From Pseudovirgaria hyperparasitica (lineage: Eukaryota > Ascomycota > Dothideomycetes > Acrospermales > Acrospermaceae): DNA of 64,000 nt. Positions within the stretch are counted from its first letter, which is position 1; the number at the start of each line of letters is the position of its first letter. The position numbers and the translations under genes are program-made. Under the pieces are notes generated by a model. That model had not been told where the DNA came from. It saw only the letters and a list, made by a program, of their open reading frames with translations, and did no database searches. Below, piece after piece: positions 1-12,489 of the stretch. The DNA is taken from positions 1,703,827 through 1,767,826 of the forward strand of contig NW_022985552.1 in assembly GCF_010093815.1 (NCBI RefSeq). Reading direction: 5' to 3'.

Positions 1-2598
1 AAAGTACAGCAGATAATGTTGTCCAGATTTGAACAGGACGAGTTTCCTACCGTATCCATAGGCTACGATCTTGTACAAAGTGTCAAAAATAGTTGGAGAG
101 TCGACCATTCTGTAGATATAAAGTTCGCCCAGATACTTGACTTCAGCCAACCGACGCTGGTTGAACCTAAAATCGTTGACTTCAAGCCCCAGGACGATCT
201 GCTCAAGTAAATCATCAATAACAGTGATAACGAAGTTCGCATGGTATCGATTCAATGACCCGAGAATAACGGCCAATAGGTGTATGTTGCCGTATTTGAT
301 TCGATGCGGTTTGGTGAATATTTTTTCGAGGCTGCGGACGACATCCGGTTCCTCCCAATGAAGTTTCCGGATCTGTCTTACTATCTTATCAAGACTTCTC
401 CTTGAAAGATCCGTGTACATGAGTTTACGGAGAAACAAGTCCAGCGGTGTTCTCTCCTTTTGCTCAATTGCAGCTCGTTCGGGTGGATTGACGTGATATA
501 TCGCATTGTCAAGGTTCATACGTTCCTGATGCCCAATATGTTGCGCAGCTTTTTTCCTTTGTAAAGTATCCAGGAATGATACCATGCGCGGGGAGGTTTC
601 TGGGTTTCGGAAAAGATATCGGCCACAGTTCTCGAGTAGATGGCTAATGATGTCAATGTTCATGCGAGAGAATTCATCTAGACTGACTTTGAGACAATGA
701 AATATGACATGTTCCGGAACTACGCCAAATTTTGTGAGCTCTGCGAGGTAACGGACGTTTTGAATGCGGACTTGGCCAAGCGAGTCTTTCGATTTCCTCC
801 GCTGTAGGCTGCGAAACTCATCATCTAGGTACGTTATCAAACTTGACGGGATGTCCGGAAGGTATTTTCCCAGCGTCGCAACAAGTCGGGCGTAGAGTGG
901 CATTAGGTCAGTGCGACCTCTTGGAAGATCTTGAACAGCTTTTATGAGCCTGTTGCGTGAGGCTTTCGAATTCAGGAAACAGAAGTCTGTAGCTGTCTGA
1001 TCGACCATGTCCTTCGTGGTAAATTCAGGTAAGCGCGCAAGAATTGAGTCGACTTGGGCGCCCATTGATTTATTAACGATTGTCGTGGACTGATCGTCGA
1101 TATCTGCGGCTTTCTCAGAACTTGGCTCTGCGTCTGGCTTAGATTCACCGGGAACTGAGATCCCATCAGCCTTTCTTCCAACTTGCTCCTCATCAGACTT
1201 CTTCTTCTTGCCATCTTCAAGGAGAATTCCGGGTACGCGATCCTTCAGGTCGATCAAATTCTCGTAAAATCGACGCTCTTCTTCATCCTCCCAAATTCCA
1301 GGGCCATCACTCTGGCCTCGTAGGTACTCTCCGGTCTTGACGAGTCCGATTGCATTATCGCCAATCGCAGTCGCACTGTCTTTCTCTTGCAGATCGGGCA
1401 TCTCTACACCTAGGGCATCGGCCATGACCTGTGCATTCGCAACCAATTTCTCCTGTGTTTTGATCTGCTTCTCATGAGTTGCTTGTCTATCTTCAAACAC
1501 TTCGCCGGACTTGACGTAAGCCTCCGCGTTGCGACGACCTTGGGCCATTAAAGTCTTCTGATTTCTAAGTATATGCGACTTTACATCGTCCAGATATCGA
1601 GACAAGATGTTTTTGAAACGTTGGCGTAGTTCTGGTGAGGTCATAGGAGAGTCATCTGCTACTGGATCCATGTTCTCATTGAACATGGGCTCTTCCCCTT
1701 TAGCGGAGGACGATGTGGTACCATCCTCAGCGACTGATTTTCGACCTTCAGACGACGCAAGTTGCACCCCAAGAACATCCCAAGCGAAAGCCTTAACGAA
1801 GATTACCACTAATGGAAGATTGACATGCTCACGATCATGACCTAGCATCTCCTTGAGTGCCTCGAGAGGGAAAGGCTCTGCATCGGCGTCACCACGCGCA
1901 TTCGAGCCTGCCACTTTGGTCTTCGAGGTAATGTCCACTGGTTTGGCGCCGTCTTTGCTTTTAGTACCAACTTCATCGGGGCGAGCGGTATCTTCAAGAC
2001 TCCTCAAAACCCCTACAAGCCACAGTTCTGTAGCAACACGCAGTAGAACCCTCTGCCTGGCGATCCGCTCCCTTTCTTCTCGCTCTCTAACATCTTGAGC
2101 CAGTGATTTCAGTATTGACTTGTCCGGTGTGCTTAAGCCTCTTCCAATTAGCCAACCGATCTTTTCAGTAAACTCCGCTGGGCCGAAGCGTTGATGCAGA
2201 GCACTGACTATTTCGACGCCCGTAGATATCTCCGCTGGGGTTTTAAGCTTGCATAGACCCTCAAAGGTCGCAGATATGATCTCTGAGAGGTATTTGTGAA
2301 GAGATAGACTGCGTATCTCTTGTAGGAATGTATCCTTCGAGGACGCCGTTATAGCGGTTCGCAAGCGTTTGATGAAAGCGGTGTTCTTTTTCATGGACGA
2401 ATCGAGCGAGTTCTGAACGGTGAAGAGCTCTACGAAAAGTATCAGTATCTTAGATGGCTCAGCTTGACGACATTGAACCAACCAGTTTCGCCAGACCAAG
2501 CTCGCGCATTGAGACCCCTTAGCTCGCCTGCTTGTATTTCAGCACAACACTACCTGCTACAAATTCATATATGACATACGCTTTCTCTGTCGCTCCAT
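1..2598 (-). CDS. UPF2: UPF2/NMD2, nonsense-mediated mRNA decay factor (5' part, runs off the left edge)
   Basis: Scaffold of the cytoplasmic surveillance complex that bridges UPF1 and UPF3 on mRNAs with premature stops. Exons: 2598-2580, 2527-2469, 2412-51; a further intron starts at 50 (GTAGGA) and leaves the window. The N-terminus MERQRKRELRGLNARAW and the following block DSSMKKNTAFIKRLR are typical of fungal UPF2 and start the first MIF4G domain. A charged linker with KKKK follows near residue 430, then a second MIF4G domain and the start of a third (for example KLMYTDLSRRSLDK, LLEQIVLGLEVNDFRFNQRR). About 813 residues are in the window; the family is about 1100-1200. The second intron uses donor GTCAAG, weaker than its neighbours, but it is the phase-0 choice that links both conserved blocks. 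Divergent from the chitin synthase gene. Family call is firm; exon 2 details slightly less so. Confidence 0.93.
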
Positions 2599-3454
2599 GA
2601 CGCCGTACACCTTCCCGTGGGAAATGGTAGGAGTCGCACTGGCGGGGATGTGGGTGCAGCAAAGCTAAGGATGAAGTACATGGGAGATTGAAGAAGCGAA
2701 CAAGTGCGGTGGTCCCTGGTCTATCATTGGGGTTTGCGTGGGCTAAGACTCAGCAATGGATCGATGGCTTACGATTCGAAAGGGCACTTGAGAGTTCGTG
2801 GCTATAAATTGATCTGGTGCCAGTATCTGGTAAAGTTGCAGTGGGCGCGCTTGACCTCCGCCAGGACCCGCACCGCGTCCATTCTTGAAACCCGAACACT
2901 CAATATTAGTGCCTAAGGCATCAATAAGCCGAATGACCCCACCACACCATCTCTCCATCCATCACGATCAATGTTAATCAGTATCTGTAGTTGCCTTTGG
3001 CGCATCGTGGAACCACCTGGTATTAGTAAACATTAACAATGAATTTGATGACTACAGACCACAGCAGACGATGAAATAGTGGCGAGGCTGAGTTTCTCTC
3101 CGATTCCGTGTGGTCCTCATGTCCTATAAGCACGCACCTTCATGAAAGACCTTCACTTCTTCGTCTCATATGTTGTACATATTCGAACACAGTTGTTCAT
3201 CCATCAAGCTTGGTATATTTAGTCCTTTCACTCGTACCGTTACTATAATGAAAAAAATGTATACCTACAGAAGGCTATACAAGTACCGCCATTTTCTTTA
3301 CCTGTCAGTAGGTAGGCTTTCCAACTTTCTTCCTATACTGGATTTACTTCCTTCACAGGAAGTATCTAGATAGGTACGCCAGTACAGGTCTCCCAGAGAC
3401 TGCATAAAGTCGTTCCTTCTGTACCCGGTACCTGTCTCGCGGAGACATTGCGTT
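2599..3454. other. Divergent intergenic region, UPF2 / chitin synthase
   Basis: About 0.86 kb between two divergent start codons, so it must hold both promoters. The right half (3200-3450) is rich in short GTAC/CCTGTC/CAGG motifs around the chitin synthase start. I see no RNA gene or repeat of note. Confidence 0.5.
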
Positions 3455-6400
3455 ATGGCAAGAATCCGTAATGTGCGTTACTCTTACCTGCCTGTTCCTG
3501 ATAGATGTTCTCTCGTCGATCTCGGTTTTGGATCTCAGTACCTAGGTAGTATTAAGGTCGTTGCGCAAGTCACATCTATGTCGGCTCGGGTTGTAATCGC
3601 CGATACTATATTCCCGGGAAAAGGAACCACCCAGCAGCTTCGAAGGCACCGCGAACGTTCACGAATATCTGTTCTTTCTCCCGGCACTCCTTCAAGGGTC
3701 AGATCAATGAATACACGACGTAATTGCGAGATGTGGTGGACAAGAGTAAAACGAGATGCTAGCGAGGATGACATATCGACGATTGCAAATCCGTGGGCGA
3801 CAGCAGATGTAGGCGACTGATACCTGTGTTTATTTCAGGGAGTCATTGAACAAGTCTCAGATCATATACACTGCCATCATGGGGTCGCTTATGCTGGCCG
3901 CGTTCCTGGAGTGGTTTCTGTGGATAGCTGCCTTCCTCTACTGCCTTATCAAAGCATACCGGAAAGCCGAGAGTAAAAGCATTCGAATCCTTGCCGTCAT
4001 TATCATGGTTTTGTTCACAGCCGTCAGGTATGAGCCTTTCCATAGAAACCAGAGCACAGACTGATGAATAGGCGAAGGGCGATATTCCTTCCAATCATGA
4101 TCGTTACCTTACCTCTACCTCCTCGACTCGTAAGATACTTCCCTCAAGTAATGGTCCATTTCCTCCAGTGGTTTGCTTTCTGGAGTTTCGCTGGTCTACT
4201 TACAATACCCTGGCTCTTTTGCGTCTATCAATTAGTCACGCACTCCTTTGGCAGGACTAAAAGGATCAAACATGTACTGGACGAAGCCTCGGCCCCTAAA
4301 GTGGTTATTGTCATGCCGTGCTACAAAGAAAAACCAGACATACTACTCAGGACCGTAGATTCGCTTGTCGATTGTGAATATCCTCCATCGTGTCTACACG
4401 TGTTTCTTTCGTTCGATGGTGACCAAGAAGACGAGCTTTACCTCAGGACAATCGAGAAACTCGGGGTTCCGCTGGCCCTCGACTCGTACCCGAAAAGCAT
4501 TGATGTCGCTTACAGAGGTACGAGGATCACTGTCTCACGATTTCCACATGGAGGAAAGCGCCATTGTCAAAAACGGACATTCAAACTTATTGATAAGATC
4601 TATACTGAGTACCTGAAGCGCAATGACAACCTCTTTGTACTCTTCATTGACTCTGATTGTATACTGGACAAAGTTTGCATCCAAAATTTCATGTACGAGA
4701 TGGAGCTGAAGCCAGGAAGCAAGAGGAATATGCTCGCGCAAACCGGCGTCATTACATCAACCACAGAGAAGAACAGTTTGATTACACTCCTGCAGGACAT
4801 GGAATACATTCATGGCCAGCTTTTCGAGCGCTCCGTGGAGTCTGGCTGCGGGGCAGTCACTTGTCTGCCAGGAGCACTGACTATCCTCAGATTCTCCGCA
4901 TTCAGGAAGATGGCAAAATACTACTTCGCTGACAAAGCTGAACAATGTCAAGATCTATTTGACTATGGCAAGTGTCACCTTGGAGAGGATCGTTGGCTCA
5001 CGCACCTCTTCATGATAGGCGCCAAGGAGAGATACCAGATTCAGATGAATACTGGTGCTTTCTGCAAGACCGAAGCAGTACAGGAGTATAATAGCTTACT
5101 CAAGCAGCGTCGCCGGTGGTTCTTAGGCTTTATCACGAATGAGGTCTGTATGCTTACCGATATTCGACTCTGGAAACGCTACCCCCTCTTATGCTTGATG
5201 CGCTTCGCGCAAAATACCATACGTACGACCGCTCTTCTGTTTTTTATCATGGTTATCTCGCTCATGACGACTTCAAGAAAGATTGAAGATCTTCCTGTTG
5301 GTTTCATTGGTGTATCACTGGGCTTGAACTGGGCACTCATGCTCTATTTTGGTGCGAAGCTTGGTCGATACAAGATTATGCTTTACCCCTTGATGTTTGT
5401 TGTAAACCCGTTCTTCAACTGGGTTTATATGGTCTATGGTATCTTCACTGCCGGTCAGCGCACTTGGGGCGGTCCTAGGGCCGATGCTGGGGCTGCAGAC
5501 ATCAATACATCACCCCAAGCGGCCATCGAGTATGCCGAGGCCATGGGGGACGATCTCAACGTTGTTCCAGAGACATTCAAGTCGGCTGCAGAAGCTCGCA
5601 CGCACCATTACACGCATGTGCCGTTCCTCCCATCCGACAACATCGAAGGTCGTTTTGCACCAGCCGAGCAGCTACCGGATGGTTGGTACTGGCAAGGAAA
5701 CGATTCTGGACTTCATGTGCTTAAAGGAACGACTCGACAGGTTGTAGGAATGGCATTGCATCTGCGAAACTCATATGAGTCCAGTGGCACGACAGACTCA
5801 GCGACTAATTCAGTGTATCTACCTCGTAGGGTCGAAAGCATCATGGATCTAGATGATACTCTCAAGTACCACATGGGCCAGGCTGTACAGCGCCCTGCAG
5901 GAGGTACCACTTTTACCAGTGAGCGCTCAGGTGTATTTGATTCGAAGGCATATACCACCCGGTTCCCATTCCAGTCATCATCGTCGGACTCATCTTACGC
6001 CGACACCTCTCTATATAACAGCAACTCTGACAGGGTCTATCCTGAATATAGTGCGGACAATTTGCAGCCAAGAGATGGAGTAAGAATAAAAGAAATACAT
6101 GGAGAAACGACGGAAAGTTCATACGTGCAATTATGGAATCCTGAAAATGGAATATTTTCTCCTAGCATCAATTACTCCACCGGGGATGCAGAATATACAA
6201 CTCTGTCACAACCTCCAGTTGGGTTTATAAACAGGCGATGCCAATCGCCCTTATCACACCCAATTTTCACCAGGACTGCCACACAACCTTCGTCAGCCGC
6301 TGAACATTCGTCAGAGCCGGAGCGATATCCTGAGTCTGATACTTGTGGCATAAGTCGACCTCTGGTCGATGAGCCATGTTCGAACCGACGATACACGGAG

Positions 6401-6502
6401 ACACTGAGCATGCCATCACCATCACACCAACCAAGCGGTCGAAGTACCGAGAGAAAGCAGAGAAAACAGCTGAACAAACCTCGATCTGATAGCAGGGCAT
6501 GA
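3455..6502 (+). CDS. Chitin synthase, class VI-like (985 aa model)
   Basis: Plasma-membrane family-2 glycosyltransferase that polymerises UDP-GlcNAc into cell-wall chitin. Exons 3455-3792, 4028 minus one back to 3839 (3839-4027), and 4072-6502. Exon 2 carries a hydrophobic span (SLMLAAFLEWFLWIAAFLYC) and a second one. Exon 3 holds the catalytic domain: VVIVMPCYKEK, the donor-binding DSDC near 4650, CLPGA, the GEDRWLT block and the acceptor-site motif QRRRW, followed by several C-terminal membrane spans. Class VI is inferred because CLPGA replaces the usual CLPGC and there is no myosin motor domain. A Ser/Thr-rich tail of about 300 residues without recognisable motifs ends the protein. Exon 1 rests on phase: donor GTGGGC at 3793 gives exactly the phase needed by acceptor 3838, but I cannot confirm its residues by homology. 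The catalytic part is certain. Confidence 0.88.
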
Positions 6503-8079
6503 TTCTCCTCTCCGCTTCAGTTCTCTTGTTCTAGTTGATACACCATCATGCCGCTTTTCTTCTTTTCAACACATACTTACTATTCATGACTTCAAGGGTA
6601 CCAGATCGCTATTTCTTGACAGGCATGCTGATTTGACACTTTCTTTAGGACGAGGTGTCTTCTCTACTATCTACATACCTGTCATTTACCCCTTCGGATC
6701 ATGGCCGACAACAGTCCACGAATTGATTTAATTTGGCACAGACCCCATCCACACGCATTTCAAAATCCGGAATCCCAAGACTGTGACTAATCGCGAACCT
6801 TAGTCGTTACAATGATCAGACAGAGGAGGAAGGTAGAGTACATGTTATCTTAATGGATAACGATATATCGATGTTCACTAGTTCCTCTCATGACGTGAGA
6901 TACAACAGGGCATATACGTGACGGCTCGAGGGCATGGCCAAATATCAATCGCCCAATACTGCCTTATATGATCTAAAGAACGCTAGCGTTCTCCATTGAC
7001 TGCAAACTGGAATCAATGAGTATCATCATCCTACAAAGTATCGAATTAATCGTCTCCCAGCTGATAGCTTTCCAACATAGTTATATGGTTACCCTGAACT
7101 CTAGGACTTTCAGCTCGGGCCCTCCACTAATGGCACAACCTTTAATATTGACTAGCGCCGCAGAATTAGAGCCCTAGTTCGAACTTCGATGGGACCACTG
7201 TCCGAAATTTTGAAGGCGTCATTAGCAAGCTTAATTGAACTACTGGTGGGTATTGGACTGGAACAGCTGCAAGGATGGCTGACGGCTGTTGGTGGGTTAT
7301 GCTACAAACAAACTATGATTGAGAAGGTCACTTTGATATTCGTCAGGGGGAGGTGCTCTTAGAGGTAATCCACCAGGAACGAGCTTTTGGAGAGGTCTTC
7401 AGAGTAGAGGAGCTACTTAACTAGTACAACTTTTTCTACCTGGATTGGTCAATCAAAGTAAATCTCCTTTCTATCAAGTATACCCACAGCGTATCAATGG
7501 TTATGAAGTAGCATGCCTTATGTACGCAGAAGACTGTAGCAGCATTACTTCGTTCACTGTTCTCAATGAAGTCGTGAAACTCTTGTGATCGCTACATTCG
7601 TATATGCCAATCTCAGTCTGTGAGGCGTACGAAATGCAGTATATCAGGCTGCGCAGGCGTAAAACAGATTGGTAGCCGCCCTTGTTAGGGTGTTCGACAC
7701 TCCTTGTGCGAAAAATCTGCACTATCATGAGAAAATCAGTAAGATGATTTTATAAGCGGTACCAAATTCTATGTTTCTCAACAGTGTAGAGAAGCTACAA
7801 GATACTGGGGTTCTGTGCCAAACCCACTTAGTACAAGCACCACCAGATGAAATGATACAAGTATGAAGAAGAGAGCATCGTGCGTCAGGAGTGTATCGAG
7901 TTAAAAACTTGTGTGGAAATTGTTACTCAAAGGAGATTGGCAACCTGCCAACATCTCGTTGGCTCTGCGCCTTCATCTTGAAAGGGAGAGACAAAGTCTT
8001 CAAATTTCAGTCCCCTGCACATACCGGTCCCCAACAACGCCGTGCTAAGCCCAGAGGAAGTAACATCGCCACGGCCGTC
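6503..8079. other. Convergent intergenic region after chitin synthase and BOS1
   Basis: About 1.6 kb between two 3' ends, with only short scattered open frames on either strand that lack splice partners or family signatures. It is moderately AT-rich in 6830-7500. I see no gene, tandem repeat or transposon ends. Confidence 0.45.
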
Positions 8080-8958
8080 CTATCTCAACCATCTCAGCAC
8101 AAAATAACAAAACACAAAGAAGATGACCACCCCAGCGTAGAATATCCACTTGTCCTGCTTTGCTCTCCTCTCCACCATTCGTATCGTGTCATTACTGATA
8201 CCCAGCGTGTTTGCAACCCCGTACAGCCTCTTCTGCGTTCCCTTCAACATCTCCCTCTGGGTCCCTAGATCTCCCAAAACTGCTCTTCCTCGATCTAGAA
8301 ACTCATCTAGCTGAGCATTTGTCTGCGACATGAATGAGCTCTCACGCAGCGCATGGCCTTCTCGTGTTGCATGGTAAGGGTTCGCTTCTGGTGGTGGTGC
8401 ATTAGCCGGCCTCCATGGTGAGTGCTGCGCATTAGCATTGTTTGAATATGGGTTTTCGGGCGTTGCGGTATTGTGTGGTCGACGGCCAAAGAGCTCTGTG
8501 CGTTCAAGTGTCGTTTGCTAGATCGTACATCAATGTGCTATTCTTTGAAGGGTGATTGATAGATATACTTTTGCCTCATTGTCTTGCTTCAGCCGGTTAA
8601 ATTGATCACGGTAATCCGACAGTTCGCTCCTGAATGTCTTGACGCGCTCAAATGCCTTATCTTGTTTCGCAGCAACGATCTCTTGCTTTGCGAGTCTGGA
8701 ATAGTCGTCGACGGTACGGGAGAAGGAGGTAAGGGAGGCGCTGATTTGACCTTGTGTTAAAGGCTATCAGTCGTGTGTGCGATGGGCACGGATGTAGACA
8801 TACCGAGGAGGGCTGGCGAAGCAGCGGGAGCATCGGCAAAGACCTCGAGGTCCTTTCGTATGGATGCGGACTGCCGCAGTGCGGAATTGAAGAGGGTGTT
8901 CTACGTCATTCGTTTGAGATTGGTAGATTTCTGTGAAAGAGTCGAGAGCACTCACCAT
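8080..8958 (-). CDS. BOS1: BOS1/membrin, ER-Golgi Qb-SNARE
   Basis: Tail-anchored SNARE for ER-to-Golgi vesicle fusion. Exons: 8958-8956 (only the ATG), 8900-8804, 8750-8569, 8517-8080; 239 residues, the usual size. The order is an N-terminal helical domain (NTLFNSALRQSASIRKDL, FSRTVDDYSRLAKQE, KQDKAFERVKTFR), a short Pro/Asn-rich linker (ENPYSNNANAQHSPWRP), the SNARE motif (LDEFLDRGRAVLGDLGTQRE, GTQKRLYGVANTLGISNDTI), basic residues, and one C-terminal membrane anchor (WIFYAGVVIFFVFCYFVLRW). The first exon holds a single codon followed directly by GTGAGT; this is needed because the conserved N-terminus NTLFNSALRQ starts straight after the acceptor at 8901. All phases fit. Divergent from the M28 peptidase gene. 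Confidence 0.93.
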
Positions 8959-9721
8959 TGTCTTAGTCTAGAGCTATGTACAGGACAAGAACCACTCATT
9001 AATGAGCAAGGCGCTGCTGAGAGTTTAGATATATGGATATGGACTTCAAGTAGTTGTAAACACTGAGGCAACTCTCGCCAGATGTCATGAAGAAATTCTG
9101 CCGGGCAGGTGTTGACCGCCGACTAGATAGGTTAAACGGATCCGGATGTGACAGCGGCTGCGCGCCTTGGTCTCACAACAACGCAAGCCATGGGTATCAG
9201 CGGCTTGACCTCTAATTGAAATAACATGTCAATTTTAGAAGACTTTGCTCAAGGACAGGCATGACACAAAATCAGAGGGAAGAGTTCCTTACTCTCGGGT
9301 CCTCGTAGTCTATACAATATATACCTGCGCCGCAGCTTACCCACTACTGTTTTGAGTCTGGAGATGGAAACGGCAAATGTTGGGAGACTCCTTAGTATCA
9401 TACCCGTTATACATTGCATATCACCGAATTTCCAGATGATAGCCAGATAGTGACGAGTTACTATCCTGCCAAGCTTCCCCGCGATTTTGAATTGAGAACC
9501 CTTGTAAGACTTTTTATCAGCTCGATGCTGACCTTCCGGAAAGAGTAAAGATTACTGCACTTGGCAAAATGGACGAGGCACTACATCTCATATAGACAAG
9601 GAGGAAAAGCCGGGAACATGGAGAATCTTATATTTGGGGGACCAATAAAAGTATATATAGGATGTAAGGAACCGCAACTGATGCGATATGTCTCGGCTGC
9701 CAGACCTTGGCTTCCTTAACC
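8959..9721. other. Divergent intergenic region, BOS1 / M28 peptidase
   Basis: 763 bp containing the promoter of both genes. Near its right end lie a CCAAT box and a TATA box for the peptidase (listed separately). No coding or RNA signal was seen. Confidence 0.5.
9642..9659 (+). promoter_or_regulatory. CCAAT plus TATA core promoter of the M28 peptidase
   Basis: CCAAT at 9642-9646 is followed closely by TATATATA at 9652-9659, 62 bp before the ATG at 9722. The spacing implies a short leader of roughly 30-40 nt. The elements are read directly; use as a promoter is inferred. Confidence 0.6.
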
Positions 9722-11289
9722 ATGAAGGGAGTGTCCTTGTTGTGCTCTTGTGTTATAGCACCGGCTCTTGCACAGATTTTTGATACTTTGCAGGTTGTCC
9801 GAGACCTACCTGATGCAGTTGCAGTGAACGCTGGTAACTATGTCTCGTGCGCCAATGCTGCATGGCCACCATCTGATGTCGGGTTTGAACTTATCCCACA
9901 AGCCCCGGATGACGATTTGAAGGCTGCTTTGGCAGAAATTGATACAAGTCGGATTGAAGCGATCATCAGCAAGCTCGTTTCCTTCGGGACTCGGCATACT
10001 TTGTCTACACAGAACTCAACCACGCATGGCATTGGCGCCGCCCGGGACTGGATAGCGGCAGAAATGAGGAAGTATGCTGAAGCTTCCGAGGGACAAATGA
10101 CCGTAACTGTACCATCGTACATCCAGTCAGTCGCAAATCGGATATCTTTCCCTGTGAAGATATCAAATATTGTGGCTACTTTAAAGGGTTCCACAGACCC
10201 AGATCGGGTTTATATAGTCTCAGGACATTATGATAGTCGGGTGACTGACATCATGGACTATACATCTGATGCACCCGGTGCTAATGACGACGCGTCTGGC
10301 GTTGCTGGTAGGTGTATCAACCATTTCTGTGCACATGACTCACATGGTGCAGTATCGTTGGAGCTTGCTCGAATCATGGCAACCAGGAGACCGAAAGCAA
10401 GTATAGCGTTCGTAGCAGTCGCTGGCGAGGAGCAAGGGTTATACGGAGCTGCCAACCTTGCACAGAGATATCGTAATGCCAGCGTGAACATCGAGGGTAT
10501 GATCACAAACGACATCATCGGGAGCTCGAGGGGCGAGCACAACATTAGCGACCCATATACCATACGTCTGTTCGCTCAGGGGCCACCTCTCACAGAATCA
10601 ACTGCTCTTGCTGCATCGAGGCTCAGTATCGGCGGTGAGAATGACTCCCCAGCTCGCCAACTGGCTAGGTTCATGGCCGAAGTCGCATCGAATAATGCTA
10701 CGGGCATGAACATCGCAGTCATATATCGCCTGGATCGATTCCTCAGGGGTGGTGACCACTCTGCATTTCTGCAGCAGGGTTATGCCGGTATAAGGTAACC
10801 AGGGACTATCGTCTTGAGCACTCAGACCATTATTTACTAATTGAATGATTAAGATATAGCGAGCCCAACGAGAATTTCGACCATCAACATCAAGACGTTC
10901 GTGTCGAGAACGGAATTCAGTATGGAGACCTGGCAGAATTCGTCGATTATGAGTATGTGACACGAGTCGCGAAGGTTAATTTGGTCGGGCTTTGGAGCAT
11001 CGCAAATGCCCCAGGCAAAGTCAAAAATCTAACAGTCACAACAACGACCCTGGGAAATGACAGTGAGCTCAAATGGCTTGCTTCTGATAGTGAGGATCTT
11101 GAGGGATACGAGCTAGTGTGGAGAGCGACGACGGCGCCAATGTGGTCACACAGTGTCCTTATTGGGAACGTGAGCAGCGTGACTGTGCCTCTGAGCAAGG
11201 ACAATGTGATTCTTGGTATTAGATCGGTCGGAAAGAACGGATACAAGAGTCCTGCGGTGTATCCTGGACCGAGCCCGTTTCCTGAGTGA
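9722..11289 (+). CDS. Secreted M28-family aminopeptidase (zinc metallopeptidase)
   Basis: Likely extracellular, releasing N-terminal residues from peptides with two zinc ions. Exons 9722-10307, 10353-10794, 10854-11289; 487 residues. The start is the ATG giving [18 protein letters not shown], a signal peptide. All ligands of the Streptomyces/Vibrio-type M28 site are visible: His169 in SGHYDS, Asp189 in GANDDASG, Glu221-Glu222 in GEEQG, Asp249 in TNDIIG and His331 in GGDHSAF. The last 100 residues ([33 protein letters not shown]) look like a fibronectin-III-type beta domain, as in related bacterial and fungal enzymes. Intron 1 is 45 nt, in frame and stop-free; its removal restores the family sequence DDASGVAVSLELA. 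Substrate specificity cannot be read. Confidence 0.93.
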
Positions 11290-12427
11290 AGACGGCCTGT
11301 TTAAAACGCTGTTGACTCAGAGATCGGATATCTCGATGCAAGATTTAGTACAGGCTAGACTAGCCGTCCTAAAAGATAGAACGTATATGTTTCGTATATT
11401 CCTGGCTCGTGGCGTCTTCGTCTTTGTCATCCTACTTCGGACTTGACTGACCTCGGACTTAAAGCGCCAATCGGAGAAAGCCACTTCAGAGTCATCAACG
11501 CCGATGGAGGACGCGAGAATGTATGTAGCAATCATTCTTCGAAGAAGTGCTGAGTAGGATCTGATGGTATCTCGTATGAGAGATTGATGAAAATAATGAG
11601 TGGTACAGTGACAGAACACATGTCGAGATGATTGGAAGGGCAAAAGTCAAAGACAAGCCCTTTGACCCTAAGGGGCCGTGCTTTCTGGTCTCCACTTATT
11701 TTTAGATAATGCATCCACCTGGCCACTCTGATGATTCTGATTGATGTTGTTATGCTGTGGTTAACCTCGCGGATGCGACGTCTGACACAATCTTCTCTTT
11801 CTACATCTAGACTATCCGTTTTCGCACCACGCAGCCTTCCATTGTCGTGCTCTCGGGGGGATGCGGCTGGTCAAGCTTGGCAATCAACACCATTCATCCA
11901 TCTGAGGTTCCTCCCCTGCACAGACATGGATGTACGTCAGAACAAAGCCCCAAGACGCGCTGTCAAAAGTGCCAAAGGGCGTCAAATATCTTCCATATCG
12001 TGCGCCAGTTCATGTCGATGGATCAGCACCTGGTGCAGGATTGGCGGTGTCGTCTCTCGCCATTTCACCTTGAAGTCATCGACATACCCAATAAAGGACA
12101 CCGAAACACATCACATACAGGGATTGTCTCCGTAAATTCAAGGTAAAGCTTGCGCATACACTCATATTACTAACGAGTAATAAGACCTTGATGGATTCTG
12201 GGGCGCTTTGATGACTCCTATAATAGCGCGATCTACTCCCCGCGAAGCACCAAGCCTCAGACAATGGCAGAACTCCGAGTGGTACTCGGACTTGCTTACA
12301 TTACCAACTTCGGCTAGTCCTTGCGCCCAGTCAACGACTGATGCGTCTCTAGTTCTTCAGTCATCAATTCTGCGTACGGTGTAACAAAGCCAATGTGGTT
12401 CTCATGCGCTGACTGCTACGTAAGGCT
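11290..12427. other. Intergenic region after the M28 peptidase
   Basis: About 1.1 kb. Short overlapping open frames at 11731-12146 have no family signature, no shared splice signals and unusual composition; I do not call them genes. No repeats were noticed. Confidence 0.4.
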
Positions 12428-12449
12428 GGTCCGAGCCTCCTTTCGGACC
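12428..12449. promoter_or_regulatory. Inverted repeat CCG-N10-CGG, upstream of a TATA box
   Basis: GGTCCGA at 12428-12434 is the exact reverse complement of TCGGACC at 12443-12449, with an 8-nt spacer. The half-sites form CCG-N10-CGG, the arrangement bound by dimeric Zn2Cys6 regulators. It lies 41 bp upstream of the TATA box of the 66-residue ORF. The repeat is seen; the binding role is inferred. Confidence 0.45.
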
Positions 12450-12489
12450 TAGTTCTCGGCTGTATTACATTTTATGTGTGGAGTGTATG

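Noticed and set aside
3535-3774. Minus-strand 79-codon frame
   Set aside because: Antisense to the proposed first exon of the chitin synthase; the sense frame has phase support.
11731-12146. Two overlapping plus-strand frames of about 100-130 codons
   Set aside because: No family signature, no spliceable partner exon, and composition like the surrounding intergenic DNA.
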